Positions 12,060-22,475 are shown, counted from the first letter of the stretch. The stretch is 64,000 bases of DNA from JAOPZW01 sp963803375 (GCA_963803375.1 CAWDMB010000001.1:347435-411434), one strand, 5' to 3'. The notes: a model not told the origin generated them from the letters alone. Numbers and translations: made by a program.

Positions 12060-12844
12060 ATGCCCGCTGACCGCGAGCCCGACGTCGCCGCCGCCGTCGC
12101 GCGTCTCGACGCGCTGACGCGCCGCCTGCGCCGCGAGTGCCCGTGGGACCGCGAGCAGGACGAGCGCTCGATCGTCCCGCACACCGTCGAGGAGGCCTAC
12201 GAGCTCGCCGACGCCGCCCACGCCGGTGACGACGCCAAGCTCCTGGACGAGCTCGGCGACGTGCTCTTCCAGGTCCACTTCCTCTCGCTGCTGCTCGAGG
12301 AGCGCGGCGCCGGCGACCTGGCCGCCGTCGCCGAGCACTGTCGCCAGAAGCTCATCCGCCGCCACCCGCACGTGTTTGCAGCGGGCCGGGACGTCGAGGT
12401 CGAGAACGCCGCCCAGGTCCTGCGCACCTGGGACCGGATCAAGCGCTCCGAGCCGGGTCGCGAGGACGGCATCTTCGGCGACGTGCCCGAGAGCCTGCCG
12501 GCGCTCCTGCACGCCCGCAAGGTCCAGCGCCGCGTCGCCTCCGGCGGCTTCGACGCCGACCGCGTCCCCTACGACGCCGTGAGCGCCGAGCTCGAGGCGC
12601 TCGAGGCGGCCGCGGGTGACCGCGAGGCCGCCTTCGAGGAGGTCGGCGACGTCCTCTTCGCCGCGGTCAACGTCGCGCGCAAGCTCCGCGTCGATCCCGA
12701 GCTCGCGCTGCGCGCGGCGTCGGGGCGCTTCCGCGGCCGGATCGAGGCGGCCGAGGCGCTGGCTGCGCGCGCCGGCCGGCCGTGGGAGGATCTGGGGCCC
12801 GCCGACAAACTGTCCTTCTACGCCCAAGCGAGGTTGCACGAGGC

Positions 12845-12848
<4 letters not shown>
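12060..12848 (+). CDS. mazG: Nucleoside triphosphate pyrophosphohydrolase MazG
   Basis: Hydrolyses (d)NTPs to NMP and pyrophosphate, a house-cleaning role. The 262-residue, two-domain form begins with the diagnostic CPWDREQ segment, followed by VEEAYELADA and LLDELGDVLFQVHFLS, which carry the E-E-x-x-E and E-x-x-D metal ligands; a second EEVGDVLFAAVNVAR repeat marks the C-terminal domain. ATG start 12 nt after the foldase gene. Its stop overlaps the eno start (ATGA), the widespread mazG-eno arrangement in actinobacteria. Confidence 0.94.
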
Positions 12849-14119
<1,271 letters not shown>

Positions 14120-14188
14120 CCCGCGCCGGAGCCTGAACGCGCGCCGTCGCGGGCAGGAACGGCGCCGGCGGGACCGAACCCGACCGTG

Positions 14189-14521
14189 ATGGCCGCCGCC
14201 CCCGTCGCCGCCCGCCCGCGTCCGCGCCGCGCCCGCCGTGGCATCCGCTGGGACCGCCTGTCGCGCGTGGCGCTGCTCGGCGTGCTCGTGGCGCTCGTGG
14301 CCCTCTACGTCGGGCCGGCGCTCTCGTACGTCTCGACCGTGCGCGAGGCCGGTCAGCGCCGCGCGGCCGTCGCCGCGCTGCAGCGCGAGCACGCGCGGCT
14401 GCTCGCCCGCCGCGAGGCGCTGCGCGGCGTCGGCGCGGCCGAGCGCGAGGCGCGCCGGATGGGCATGATCCGGCCGGGCGAGCGTCCGTACGTCGTCGAG
14501 CATCTGCCGGCGGGCCCCTGA
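14189..14521 (+). CDS. ftsB: FtsB/DivIC-type septum formation protein
   Basis: 110-residue bitopic division protein: basic N-terminus, one transmembrane helix (LLGVLVALVALYVGPAL) and a coiled coil rich in Arg/Glu (about 55-95), ending in the family's RPGERPYVV element. It follows eno as in many actinobacteria (eno-ftsB). A GTG lies immediately before the ATG (GTGATG), giving one extra methionine; the ATG at 14189 is chosen. Confidence 0.88.
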   Translation: MAAAPVAARPRPRRARRGIRWDRLSRVALLGVLVALVALYVGPALSYVSTVREAGQRRAAVAALQREHARLLARREALRGVGAAEREARRMGMIRPGERPYVVEHLPAGP

Positions 14522-14571
14522 GCGCACCGGCGTCGCGGCCGACGAGACGCCGGCCCGCGGCGAACGACCGA

Positions 14572-14585
14572 GCCTCCGTAGCTCG
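14572..14585 (-). promoter_or_regulatory. Candidate stress-regulon box (copy 1)
   Basis: On the minus strand this reads CGAGCTACGGAGGC, related to boxes at 18027, 22401, 22462 and 30517. It lies 63 nt upstream of the universal stress protein gene. It also forms an inverted repeat GAGC-N7-GCTC. No regulator binding is shown; the assignment rests only on recurrence. Confidence 0.35.
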
Positions 14586-14647
14586 CCGCAGGCCCGCGGC
14601 GGAGAAGCGCCGATGCCCCTCCGTCGGGCCCGTCGTACCGTCGGCGC

Positions 14648-15562
14648 ATGTCCTCCCCGCTCATCGTCGGCGTCGACGGACGCGCCGGCGGCCGCGATGC
14701 GATCGCGCTCGCCGCGCTGCTCCAGCGCGTCCTGGGCGGCGAGCTCGTCGCCGTGCACGCCCATCCCTATGAGCTCTTCGTCGCCGACGGCGACGACGAC
14801 GGCTATGACCGGCTCATGCACGACGAGGCGCAGCGGCGCCTCGAGGCGGAGCTCGCCGCGACCGGGATCGCGGCGCGGTCCCTCGCCGTGCTCGACGGCT
14901 CCCCGGCGCGCGCGCTCCAGCTCGCCGCCGAGCGCGAGGGGGCCGACTACATCGTCGTGGGGTCCGCGCACCGCGGGCCGCTCGGGCGCCTGACGCTCGG
15001 AGATGTCGCCGCGAGCACGCTGCACGCGGCGCCGTGTGCGGTCGCCGTCGCGCCCCACGGCTTCGCCTCCGCCACGCGGGCGCTGGGCGAGATCGGCGTC
15101 GGGTTCGACGGCGAGCCCGAGGCGTTCGGGGCGCTCGTGGTCGCCGAGCAGCTCGCCGTGGCGGCCCGGGCCCGGCTGCGCGTCATCGCCGTCGCGCGGC
15201 CGGCGACCGCGCCCGACCCCTGGATCGCGCCCACGGTCGACTGGACGGAGCGGGCCGAGGCCGAGCGCCGGCACGCCCGGCAGCTCGTCGACGAGCGGGT
15301 CGCGGAGCTGAGCGTCCCGACCATCGGCGACGTCCTCGTCGGGCGGCCGGCCGACGAGCTCGTCGCCGTCTCACACGACCTCGATCTGCTCGTCGTCGGC
15401 TCGCGCGGCTTCGGTCCGCTGCGGCGCCTGCTGCTCGGCAGCACCTCGAACCGGCTCGTCCGAGCCGCGGCGTGCCCCGTCGTCGTGCTGCCCCGGGGCG
15501 CGCATGCGGGCCGCCGGGAGGGGGCGACCGCTCCCTCGACCGCGGAGGCCGGGGTCCCGTGA
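14648..15562 (+). CDS. Universal stress protein, tandem UspA domains
   Basis: 304 residues in two Usp domains (about 4-135 and 145-285). The first begins IVGVDGRAGGRDAIALA and ends with a nucleotide-binding-loop-like GSAHRGPLGRLTLGDVAASTL; the second ends with a clear ATP-loop GSRGFGPLRRLLLGSTS, the G-2x-G-9x-G(S/T) pattern of ATP-binding Usps. Predicted cytosolic dormancy/stress protein. Its stop overlaps the GTG of the next oxidoreductase by 4 nt, so the two are translationally coupled and likely act together. Confidence 0.92.
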   Translation: MSSPLIVGVDGRAGGRDAIALAALLQRVLGGELVAVHAHPYELFVADGDDDGYDRLMHDEAQRRLEAELAATGIAARSLAVLDGSPARALQLAAEREGADYIVVGSAHRGPLGRLTLGDVAASTLHAAPCAVAVAPHGFASATRALGEIGVGFDGEPEAFGALVVAEQLAVAARARLRVIAVARPATAPDPWIAPTVDWTERAEAERRHARQLVDERVAELSVPTIGDVLVGRPADELVAVSHDLDLLVVGSRGFGPLRRLLLGSTSNRLVRAAACPVVVLPRGAHAGRREGATAPSTAEAGVP

Positions 15563-16713
15563 AGGTCGTCGTCGCCGGCGCCGGCGTCGGGGGGCTCGAG
15601 GCGCTCGTCGCCCTGCGCTCGCTCGCCGCGGAGCGCGTCGAGCTCGAGCTCATCGCCCCCGAGGACGAGTTCACGCTGCGCGCCCTCGACGTCTTCGAGC
15701 CGTTCGGCGGCGGACATCCCCGGCGCTATCCGCTCGACGAGCTGACCGCCGAGCTCGGCGTCGCGCGCCGGCGCGACGTGGTCGCGCGCGTCGACGCGCC
15801 GGCTTACGAGCTCGCGCTCGGCCGGGGTGGGCGCGTGGCCTACGACGCGCTCGTGCTCGCCGTGGGCGCGGTGCCCTATCCCGCCTTCGAGCACGGGACG
15901 TCGTTCGACCGGGCGGACGAGCTCGAGGACTTCCGCTCGCTGTTGGGCGACGTCTTCGCCGGGCTCGCCGACGACGTCGCGGTCGTCGTCCCCGAGGGCG
16001 TGAGCTGGACGCTGCCCGCCTACGAGCTCGCGCTCATGATCGCTGCCCACGGCGCGAGGCGACCGGACGATGGGTCGCCCGTCACGCTCATCACGGCCGA
16101 GCACGAGCCGCTCGAGAGCTTCGGCCCGCCCGCCGCGGCGATGATCCGCGAGGCGTTGACGGGGGCGCGCGTGGCGCTCGTCACCGGCGCGCGGCCCGAC
16201 GTGCCGACCGACGCAGTCGTCGCGCTCGTGCCTGACCGCCAGCAGCGCTTCGACCGGATCGTCCACCTGCCGCTGCAGGCCGGCCCGCGCCTGCCCGGCG
16301 TGCCGTGCGACGCCGGAGGCTTCATCCGCGTGGACGAGCACCTGCGCGTGCTCGGCGCAGCGGACGTCTTTGCGGTCGGTGACGCCACGACGAGCGTGCT
16401 CAAGCAGGGCGGCCTGGCCGCCCAGCAGGCCGACGCGGTCGCGCAGGCGATCGCCTGGCCGGTCGTCGGCGGGCGCCCGCCCGAGCCCTATCGCCCGGTC
16501 CTGCGGGCGCTGCTGCGCACGACGAACGGGCCGCGCTACCTGCGGGCCGATCCGCCCGGCGGCCTGGGGGCGTGCGCCGTCTCCGAGCAGCCGCTGTGGT
16601 GGCCGCCGAGCAAGGTGGCCTCGCGCTGGCTGACGCCGTGGCTGGCCACGCGCGACCTCGCGGGACGGACGCCCGCCGAGGCGCCGCCGGGCGGCGCAGC
16701 CCCGCGGCCGTAG
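15559..16713 (+). CDS. FAD/NAD(P)-dependent oxidoreductase, paralogue 1
   Basis: 384-residue pyridine nucleotide-disulfide oxidoreductase-like flavoprotein of the NDH-2/sulfide:quinone reductase superfamily. The N-terminal FAD motif is VVVAGAGVGGLEAL, the second FAD motif DVFAVGDATTSVLKQGGLAAQQAD, and the C-terminus ends with LWWPPSKVASRWLTPWLA, shared with three paralogues in this window. It lacks the two redox cysteines of classical sulfide:quinone reductases, so the acceptor is unknown. GTG start overlaps the Usp stop (GTGA). Confidence 0.88.
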   Translation: MKVVVAGAGVGGLEALVALRSLAAERVELELIAPEDEFTLRALDVFEPFGGGHPRRYPLDELTAELGVARRRDVVARVDAPAYELALGRGGRVAYDALVLAVGAVPYPAFEHGTSFDRADELEDFRSLLGDVFAGLADDVAVVVPEGVSWTLPAYELALMIAAHGARRPDDGSPVTLITAEHEPLESFGPPAAAMIREALTGARVALVTGARPDVPTDAVVALVPDRQQRFDRIVHLPLQAGPRLPGVPCDAGGFIRVDEHLRVLGAADVFAVGDATTSVLKQGGLAAQQADAVAQAIAWPVVGGRPPEPYRPVLRALLRTTNGPRYLRADPPGGLGACAVSEQPLWWPPSKVASRWLTPWLATRDLAGRTPAEAPPGGAAPRP

Positions 16714-16781
16714 TCGCTGCGGCGCATCGTGCGGCGATCTGCGGATGGCCCGTGGAGAAGCTCGTGCGACGCTGCGGGGGT

Positions 16782-17975
16782 ATGGCTGGCGCTTGTGTTC
16801 GTGTCGTCATCGCCGGCGGCGGCGTCGCCGGCCTCGAGGCGCTCCTGGCGCTGCGAGCGCTCGCGGGCGACCGCGTCGAGCTGACCCTGGTCGCCGCGCA
16901 GGAGGACTTCGTCTATCGCCCGCTGGCGGTGGCCGAGCCGTTCGCGCTCGGCCGCGCTCACCGGACGCCGTTGGCCGACGCGACCCGGGAGGTGGGCGCC
17001 GAGCTCGTCATCGCCGCCGTGCGCACCGTCGACGTCGACGCGCGCGAGGCCGAGCTCGACGGGGGCCGGCGACTGTCCTACGACGCGCTCGTGCTGGCGC
17101 TCGGCGCCGACACCGAGCCCGCCTTCGACGACGTCATGACGTGGACGGACCGCTCGGGCGTCGAGGCGATCGGCGGGCTCATGCGCGACCTCGAGGAGGG
17201 CTACAGCTCGAGCCTCGCCATCGTCATCCCCCCGGGGCCGGGCTGGCCGCTGCCGGGCTACGAGCTCGCGCTGCTCATGAGCCACCAGGCGCGGGGGATG
17301 GGCATGGAGCCCAACGTGACGCTCGTGACGCCCGAGCAGACGCCGCTGGCGGCCTTCGGTCCGCTCGCCTCCGAGGCCGTCGCCACCGAACTGGAGCTGG
17401 CGGGGGTGAAGCTCGAGGCCGGCTCCTACGCGGCGGTCGAACGCCGCGCCGTCGTGCTTCGCCCGTCGGGCCGGCGGGTGACGGCCGACCGCATCGTGGC
17501 GCTGCCGCGCCTGCGGGGCCGCGCTCCCGCCGGCGTGCCGTCGGGAGCCGAGGGCTTCATCGCGGTCGACCCGCACGGCCGCGTCATCGGGGCCGAGCAC
17601 GTGTGGGCGGCCGGCGACGGCATCGACTTCCCAGTGAAGTTCGGTGGGCTCGCAGCGGGGCAGGCCGACGCGGTCGCGGCCGACATCGCCGCCGACGCGG
17701 GCGCGCTCGTCGAGCGCACGCCGTTTCGGCCCGTGTTGCGCGGACGGCTGCTCACGGGCGGCCGCGACCGCTTCGTGCGCTTCGACGCCTCGGGCGGCGG
17801 TGGGGGCGGGCGGACCGGGCCGCAGCCGCTGTGGTGGCCGCCCGGCAAGGTCGCGGGACGCTGGCTGGCGCCGTGGTTGGCCGCGCGCGACGACGCGGCC
17901 GTCGGCGACCAGCTGCCGCACGTGGGCGGCCTGGCCGTGCAGACCGACCTCATGCAGGACGTCATCGCGACCTGA
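16782..17975 (+). CDS. FAD/NAD(P)-dependent oxidoreductase, paralogue 2
   Basis: 397 residues, strongly similar to the gene at 29217-30431 on the other strand. Contains VVIAGGGVAGLEALLAL (FAD), YRPLAVAEPF, the central PPGPGWPLPGYELALLMSHQ helix, AAGDGIDFPVKFGGLAAGQAD and the shared LWWPPGKVAGRWLAPWLAARDD. The C-terminus ends GGLAVQTDLMQDV, nearly identical in its paralogue. Membrane anchoring is not evident. ATG at 16782, 68 nt after paralogue 1; the open frame upstream is non-homologous. Confidence 0.88.
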   Translation: MAGACVRVVIAGGGVAGLEALLALRALAGDRVELTLVAAQEDFVYRPLAVAEPFALGRAHRTPLADATREVGAELVIAAVRTVDVDAREAELDGGRRLSYDALVLALGADTEPAFDDVMTWTDRSGVEAIGGLMRDLEEGYSSSLAIVIPPGPGWPLPGYELALLMSHQARGMGMEPNVTLVTPEQTPLAAFGPLASEAVATELELAGVKLEAGSYAAVERRAVVLRPSGRRVTADRIVALPRLRGRAPAGVPSGAEGFIAVDPHGRVIGAEHVWAAGDGIDFPVKFGGLAAGQADAVAADIAADAGALVERTPFRPVLRGRLLTGGRDRFVRFDASGGGGGGRTGPQPLWWPPGKVAGRWLAPWLAARDDAAVGDQLPHVGGLAVQTDLMQDVIAT

Positions 17976-18026
17976 CGACTGCCGCCGCGCCGAGCGCGCC
18001 TCCGCCCGAGGCTCGCGCCTTCGCGG

Positions 18027-18040
18027 GCGAGTACGGAGCG
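18027..18040 (+). promoter_or_regulatory. Candidate stress-regulon box (copy 2)
   Basis: GCGAGTACGGAGCG, a looser match to the CGGACTACGGAGSC boxes, 98 nt upstream of the alcohol dehydrogenase start. Weak on its own. Confidence 0.25.
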
Positions 18041-18137
18041 CGTCCCGTGGTCCGACGGGATGACAGCGCCCGCCCCCGCTGCGACGGTCCTGCGGCAGGC
18101 TGCCCGCAATCGCCCCGCGCACGACGAGGAGAGATCC

Positions 18138-19199
18138 ATGACCGACATCGAGACGCGGCCGCCCTCCGCGGCCGCCACGCCCCGCGCGTACCGCGCGGCC
18201 GTGGTGCACGAATTCGGGGCGCCGCTCACCGTGGACGACGTCCCGGCGCCGGCGCTCGCGGCCAACCAGGTCCGCGTGCGCGTGGAGGCGACGGGGCTCT
18301 GCCACACCGACATCCACGCCGCCAACGGCGACTGGCCGGTCAAGCCGTCGCCGCCGTTCATCCCCGGCCACGAGGGGATCGGGATCGTCACCGAGCTCGG
18401 TCCCGGCGCGACGGAGGTCGCGATCGGCGACCGCGTCGCGATGCCGTGGCTGGGCTACGCCTGCGGCACCTGCGACCACTGCGTGTCGGGGTGGGAGACG
18501 CTCTGCCTCGAGCAGCAGAACATGGGCTACTCGATCGACGGCGGGTTCGGCGAGGAGGCGGTCGCCTACAGCCGCTACGTCGTCAAGGTGCCCGACGGCA
18601 TCGATCCGTTCGACGCCGCGCCGCTGGCGTGCGCGGGCGTGACGACGTACAAGGCGGTCAAGGTCGCCGGGATCCGCTCGTCGGATCTCGTCGCCGTCTT
18701 CGGCGTCGGCGGCCTGGGCCATCTCGCGATCCAGTACGCCGAGATCGCGGGCGGGCGCGTCGTCGCCGTCGACCTCGTCGACGACAAGCTCGAGCTCGCG
18801 CGCGAGCTGGGCGCGGAGTTCACGGTGAACGCGACCAAGGAGGACCCCGTCGAGGCGATCCAGCGCCTCGGCGGCGCCGACCAGGCGATCGCGCTGGCGG
18901 TGTCCCCGCGCGCCTTCGAGCAGGCCTACCGCTCGCTGCGCCGCGGCGGCAAGCTCGTCTTCGTCGCCCTGCCCGCCGACAACGAGGTCAAGGTGCCGAT
19001 CTTCGAGACCGTCCTGAACGGCATCACGATCGTCGGCTCGATCGTCGGCACGCGCACCGACCTGCGTGAGGTCTACGAGCTCCACGCGGCCGGGCGCACG
19101 ACCGTCACCCGCGAGGTCCGTCCGCTGGCCGAGGTCAACGCGGCGATCGGCGACGTCGAGGCCGGGCGGGTCACGGCGCGGGTCGTCCTCGAGCCCTAG
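18138..19199 (+). CDS. Zinc-dependent alcohol dehydrogenase (AdhP-like)
   Basis: 353-residue medium-chain dehydrogenase. Catalytic zinc ligands are seen in GLCHTDIH and GHEGIG, the structural zinc site in the four-cysteine lobe CGTCDHCVSGWETLC, and the NAD-binding Rossmann motif in VFGVGGLGHLAIQYA. The ATG at 18138 follows a good ribosome site (GAGGAGAG). Likely oxidises or reduces short-chain alcohols and aldehydes; its place among stress proteins and flavoproteins suggests NADH balancing when respiration is limited (inference). Confidence 0.93.
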   Translation: MTDIETRPPSAAATPRAYRAAVVHEFGAPLTVDDVPAPALAANQVRVRVEATGLCHTDIHAANGDWPVKPSPPFIPGHEGIGIVTELGPGATEVAIGDRVAMPWLGYACGTCDHCVSGWETLCLEQQNMGYSIDGGFGEEAVAYSRYVVKVPDGIDPFDAAPLACAGVTTYKAVKVAGIRSSDLVAVFGVGGLGHLAIQYAEIAGGRVVAVDLVDDKLELARELGAEFTVNATKEDPVEAIQRLGGADQAIALAVSPRAFEQAYRSLRRGGKLVFVALPADNEVKVPIFETVLNGITIVGSIVGTRTDLREVYELHAAGRTTVTREVRPLAEVNAAIGDVEAGRVTARVVLEP

Positions 19200-19204
19200 G
19201 GCGG

Positions 19205-19519
19205 TTGTCCGAGAGCCCACAGGCCCGCACCTCCGGCCGGGACGGCGCGCGCGAGGCGTCGTCCCGGCCGGTTCCCCGCTGCGCCCGCTGTCTCGGGCGG
19301 GTCGGGGTCTACGAGCCGCTGTGGTGGCGACGGCCCGACGGCTGCCTGATCCGCTCCGGTTGGCTCGAGCTGCGCGACGATCCGCGGCTCGCGGACCCGG
19401 CGTCCCGGATCTTCCACCTCGCCTGCGCCGGGCCGGGCGACGTGACGCGGCGGGGCGGCGCGGCCCCGGGGAAGGCACGGATCGCCGGCGCGCGGACCGT
19501 CCCTACGGTCAGGGCATGA
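19205..19519 (+). CDS. Small cysteine-containing protein of unknown function
   Basis: 104 residues from a TTG 5 nt after the dehydrogenase stop. A CARCLGR zinc-knuckle-like motif is followed by a tryptophan-rich segment (YEPLWWRRPDGCLIRSGWLEL) with a later FHLACAGPGDV, so four cysteines could bind a metal. Stop overlaps the next ATG (ATGA). No family recognised. The N-terminal 25 residues are low complexity and a later start is possible. Confidence 0.55.
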   Translation: MSESPQARTSGRDGAREASSRPVPRCARCLGRVGVYEPLWWRRPDGCLIRSGWLELRDDPRLADPASRIFHLACAGPGDVTRRGGAAPGKARIAGARTVPTVRA

Positions 19520-19690
19520 CGCGCATCGTGATCGCCGGCGGCGGGGTCGCCGGTCTGGAGGCGCTCGCGGCCCTGCGCACGCGCTTCGACCGCGGCCGAG
19601 CTCCTGCTCGTGACGCCCGAGGATCAGCCGCACGGCGGCCCCGTTCGCGCGCGAGCGCCTCGCCGGCCGCGTCGAGCAGCGACGGGGAGG
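19516..19690 (+). pseudogene. Decayed remnant of a fifth FAD/NAD oxidoreductase paralogue
   Basis: Begins ATGACG at 19516 with MTRIVIAGGGVAGLEALAALRT, the same FAD motif as the four intact paralogues. After codon ~22 homology jumps one frame (AAELLLVTPEDQ, matching the LTLVSPTEDF segment of the paralogue at 29217) and then again near PFARERLAG. No homology continues beyond about 19690, just before the end of the opposite-strand gene. So this is a frameshifted and 3'-deleted copy, not a functional gene. Confidence 0.75.
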
Positions 19691-19711
19691 CGGCCGCCGG
19701 CGCGGGCGCCG

Positions 19712-22360
19712 TCAGTGGCCGATCGACGGGAGGGGCGGGGGCGCGGGCGGGTCGGAGACGCGCACGCGCGCGTCGACGACGACGGCGCCGCCGGGCGTCA
19801 CCACCACCGGGTTGAGGTCGAGCTCGGCAACGGCCGGGTGTGCGCTGCCGAGCGCGGCCACGCGGACCACGACGTCCTCGAGCGCCGCGACGTTTGCGCG
19901 GGCCGCGCCACGGAAGCCGTCCAGCAGCGGGAAGGTCCGCAGCTCGCGGACCATCTCGCCGGCCTCCGGTGTCGACAGCGGCGCGAGCCGGACCTGCACG
20001 TCGCCGAGCAGCTCGACGGCCGTACCACCCGCGCCGCACGCGACCACGGGGCCGAAGCGCGGATCTCCGACGAGGCCGACCAGCATCTCGACGCCCGGGG
20101 GCGCCATCGCCTGGACGAGGAAGCGCTGCGCCCCCAGCCGGCGCTCGAGCTCGCGGGCGGCCTCCGTGACCGCGCCGGCGTCCTCGAGCCCGAGGCGCAC
20201 CGCGCCCGCCTCCGTCTTGTGCAGGACCCACGGCAGGAGGGCCTTGAGCGCGACGGGGCCGCCGAGCTCCGCGGCGCGGGCGCCCGCGTCCGCGGGCGAG
20301 GTCGCCCACCGCGCCGCCGCGAGCGGGAGGCCGTACGCCAGCAGCAGCGCGTCGACGTCGGGCGAATCCAGCCATCGCGGTCCGGCGGCGAGCGCCTCGG
20401 CCAGGATCGCCGCCGCGGCATCGGCGTCGATGCCGGCCGGCGGGACCGCCGGCTGATCCGGACGGCCGCGACGGCGGGCGTAGCGGACCGCGTGCCCGAG
20501 CGCCCGGGCGGCCTGCTCGGGGGTCGGGTAGGCCGGGACGCCGGCGTCGACGGACGCGACGCCGGGCGCCATCACGACGCCGAGGACAGGCAGGCCGGCT
20601 CGTGTCGCGGCGGCGCCGATCGCGCGGATCACCGGGTCCGCGTCGCGTCCGGGCAACTGCGGGAAGTAGATCGCGATGACCGCGTCGACGCCCGGATCGG
20701 CGGCGACCGCCTCGACCGCGAGGCGGAAGTCCGCCGGCGGCGCCGCGACGAGCAGTTCGAGCGGGTTGCCGACCGTCGCGGCGGCGGGGAGCAGGCGCCG
20801 CAGCGCCGCGCGCGTGGCCGACTGCAGCGGCTCCACGCTGAGCCCGGCCGCCGCGCAGGCGTCGGCGCAGGCGATCCCCGGGCCGCCCGAGTTGGTCACG
20901 ATCGCGACCCGCTCGCCGCGCGGCAGCGGCTGGCCGACGAGCGCCGCGGCGACGTCGAGCTGCTCGCCGAGCGTCTCGACGCGCACCACGCCCGCGTGGT
21001 CGAAGAGGGCGTCGACGGTCGTGCCGGCGCCCTCGATCAGGGCGCCGGTGCGCGAGGAGGTCGCCCGCGGGCCGGCGGCGCCGCGTCCGCTGTGGACCAC
21101 GATGACCGGCTTGCTCGCGGTCACGCGCCGCGCGATGTGGCCGAAGCGCCGCGGGTTGCCGAGCGACTCCAGGTAGAGCAGGACGACGTCCGTGCGGGGA
21201 TCGTGCTCCCAGAAGCGCACGAGGTCGTTGCCCGAGAGCTCGGCCTTGTTGCCCAGCGAGACGAAGGACGAGAGCCCGAGCCCGCGGCGGCGGGCAAGGT
21301 CGAGCGCGGCGATCCCGTAGGCCCCGCTCTGCGAGGCGAAGGCGACGCTCCCGGCGGGCGGCCGGCCGGGTACGAACGTGGCGTCGAGCCGGGCCGGCGG
21401 GCCGGTGTTCAGGACGCCGAGGCAGTTCGGCCCGACGAGCCGCAGCCCGGCGTCGCGACAGACGCCGAGCAGCTGCGCCTGGCGAGCCGCGCCCTCGGGG
21501 CCAGTCTCGGCGAAGCCCGCGGAGAGCACCACGAGCGCGCGCACGCCGTGGGCGGCGCACGCGCGCGCGGTCGCGACGACCTGCTCGGCGCTCACCGCGA
21601 CGATGGCGAGCTCCACCGGACCCGGGACGTCGGCGAGGCTCGCGTACGCGCGCCGTCCCGCGATCGAGCGCGCGTGGGGATTGATCGGATAGAGCGCGCC
21701 TCCGAAGCCGCCGGCGACGATGTTGCGGACGACCACGCCGCCCACGCCGCCCCGCCGGCGCGAGGCGCCGATGACCGCGATCGACGACGGGGTGAGGACG
21801 TGACGGACCGCCGCCACCGCCGCGAGGTCGTCGCGCTCCTCGAAGCGCGCGAGCGCCTCGGAACCCAGCTGCGCCGGCATCTCGAGCAGGACCGCGCCGG
21901 GCTCCGACCGGGTCTCCAGCGGGAACCCGGACTGCCGGAAGACGTCGAGCATCCTGCGGTTGGAGGGATCGACTACCGCGGTGAAGACCGCGATCCCCTG
22001 CGCCTCGGAGAGCTGCGCGAGGTGGCCGAGGAGCAGCGTCGCGAGACCGAGGTCCTGCCAGTCGCCGTCGACCTCGAAGGCCACCTCGGCGCGACCCGCG
22101 GCCTCGGGCAGGAAGGAGGCATGGGCCACCGCGCGCGACGGCGTGCCGGCCAGCGCGACCAGGCCGGTGCCCTCGGTCACGAGGTGCTCCGCGGCGGCGG
22201 CGACGGCTACCGTGCCCAGGAACCGCTGCCAGAGGGCCTCCGGCGAGAGCCTGTCGAGCAGCGCGGCGACGAGCGCTCCGTCCGCTGCGCTCGTGCGACG
22301 CATGTGCACGGTCGAGCCGTCGCGGAGCACGACCTCGCTCGTGGGCGCGGCGATCGTCAC
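19712..22360 (-). CDS. GNAT acetyltransferase fused to an ADP-forming acyl-CoA synthetase-like protein
   Basis: 882 residues. The N-terminal GNAT domain (about 12-165) shows the acetyl-CoA-binding part DLGLATLLLGHL; a CoA-binding Rossmann domain follows (SIAVIGASRRRGGVGGVVVRN, about 193-213), then succinyl-CoA-ligase-like domains and an ATP-grasp domain (about 660-870). This is the architecture of Pat-type protein lysine acetyltransferases. Where active acyl-CoA synthetases have the phosphorylated histidine in a SHTG motif, this protein has SRTG (Arg437), so it is probably a regulator or protein acetyltransferase rather than an acyl-CoA synthetase. Divergent from the response regulator at 22530. 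Confidence 0.9.
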   Translation of the reverse strand: MTIAAPTSEVVLRDGSTVHMRRTSAADGALVAALLDRLSPEALWQRFLGTVAVAAAAEHLVTEGTGLVALAGTPSRAVAHASFLPEAAGRAEVAFEVDGDWQDLGLATLLLGHLAQLSEAQGIAVFTAVVDPSNRRMLDVFRQSGFPLETRSEPGAVLLEMPAQLGSEALARFEERDDLAAVAAVRHVLTPSSIAVIGASRRRGGVGGVVVRNIVAGGFGGALYPINPHARSIAGRRAYASLADVPGPVELAIVAVSAEQVVATARACAAHGVRALVVLSAGFAETGPEGAARQAQLLGVCRDAGLRLVGPNCLGVLNTGPPARLDATFVPGRPPAGSVAFASQSGAYGIAALDLARRRGLGLSSFVSLGNKAELSGNDLVRFWEHDPRTDVVLLYLESLGNPRRFGHIARRVTASKPVIVVHSGRGAAGPRATSSRTGALIEGAGTTVDALFDHAGVVRVETLGEQLDVAAALVGQPLPRGERVAIVTNSGGPGIACADACAAAGLSVEPLQSATRAALRRLLPAAATVGNPLELLVAAPPADFRLAVEAVAADPGVDAVIAIYFPQLPGRDADPVIRAIGAAATRAGLPVLGVVMAPGVASVDAGVPAYPTPEQAARALGHAVRYARRRGRPDQPAVPPAGIDADAAAAILAEALAAGPRWLDSPDVDALLLAYGLPLAAARWATSPADAGARAAELGGPVALKALLPWVLHKTEAGAVRLGLEDAGAVTEAARELERRLGAQRFLVQAMAPPGVEMLVGLVGDPRFGPVVACGAGGTAVELLGDVQVRLAPLSTPEAGEMVRELRTFPLLDGFRGAARANVAALEDVVVRVAALGSAHPAVAELDLNPVVVTPGGAVVVDARVRVSDPPAPPPLPSIGH

Positions 22361-22400
22361 CGCTTGAGTCGATCGCGTCGGGGTGGCCGGACCATCCGCT

Positions 22401-22414
22401 CGGACTGCGGAGCC
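22401..22414 (+). promoter_or_regulatory. Candidate stress-regulon box (copy 3)
   Basis: CGGACTGCGGAGCC in the 169 bp divergent gap between the GNAT-synthetase and the LuxR regulator, 41 nt from the start of the former. A second copy follows at 22462. The GGACT...G...CC layout recalls half of the mycobacterial DosR box. Confidence 0.4.
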
Positions 22415-22461
22415 TGCGCGGGGAAAACCCGCAGGCCGCGCAGACCCAGCGCGGGCACGCG

Positions 22462-22475
22462 CGGACTACGGAGGC
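22462..22475 (+). promoter_or_regulatory. Candidate stress-regulon box (copy 4)
   Basis: CGGACTACGGAGGC, 12 of 14 identical to the copy at 22401, followed by AGTCTG which forms a near-inverted repeat with CGGACT (8 nt spacer). Lies 55 nt upstream of the LuxR regulator, suggesting autoregulation. Confidence 0.4.
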
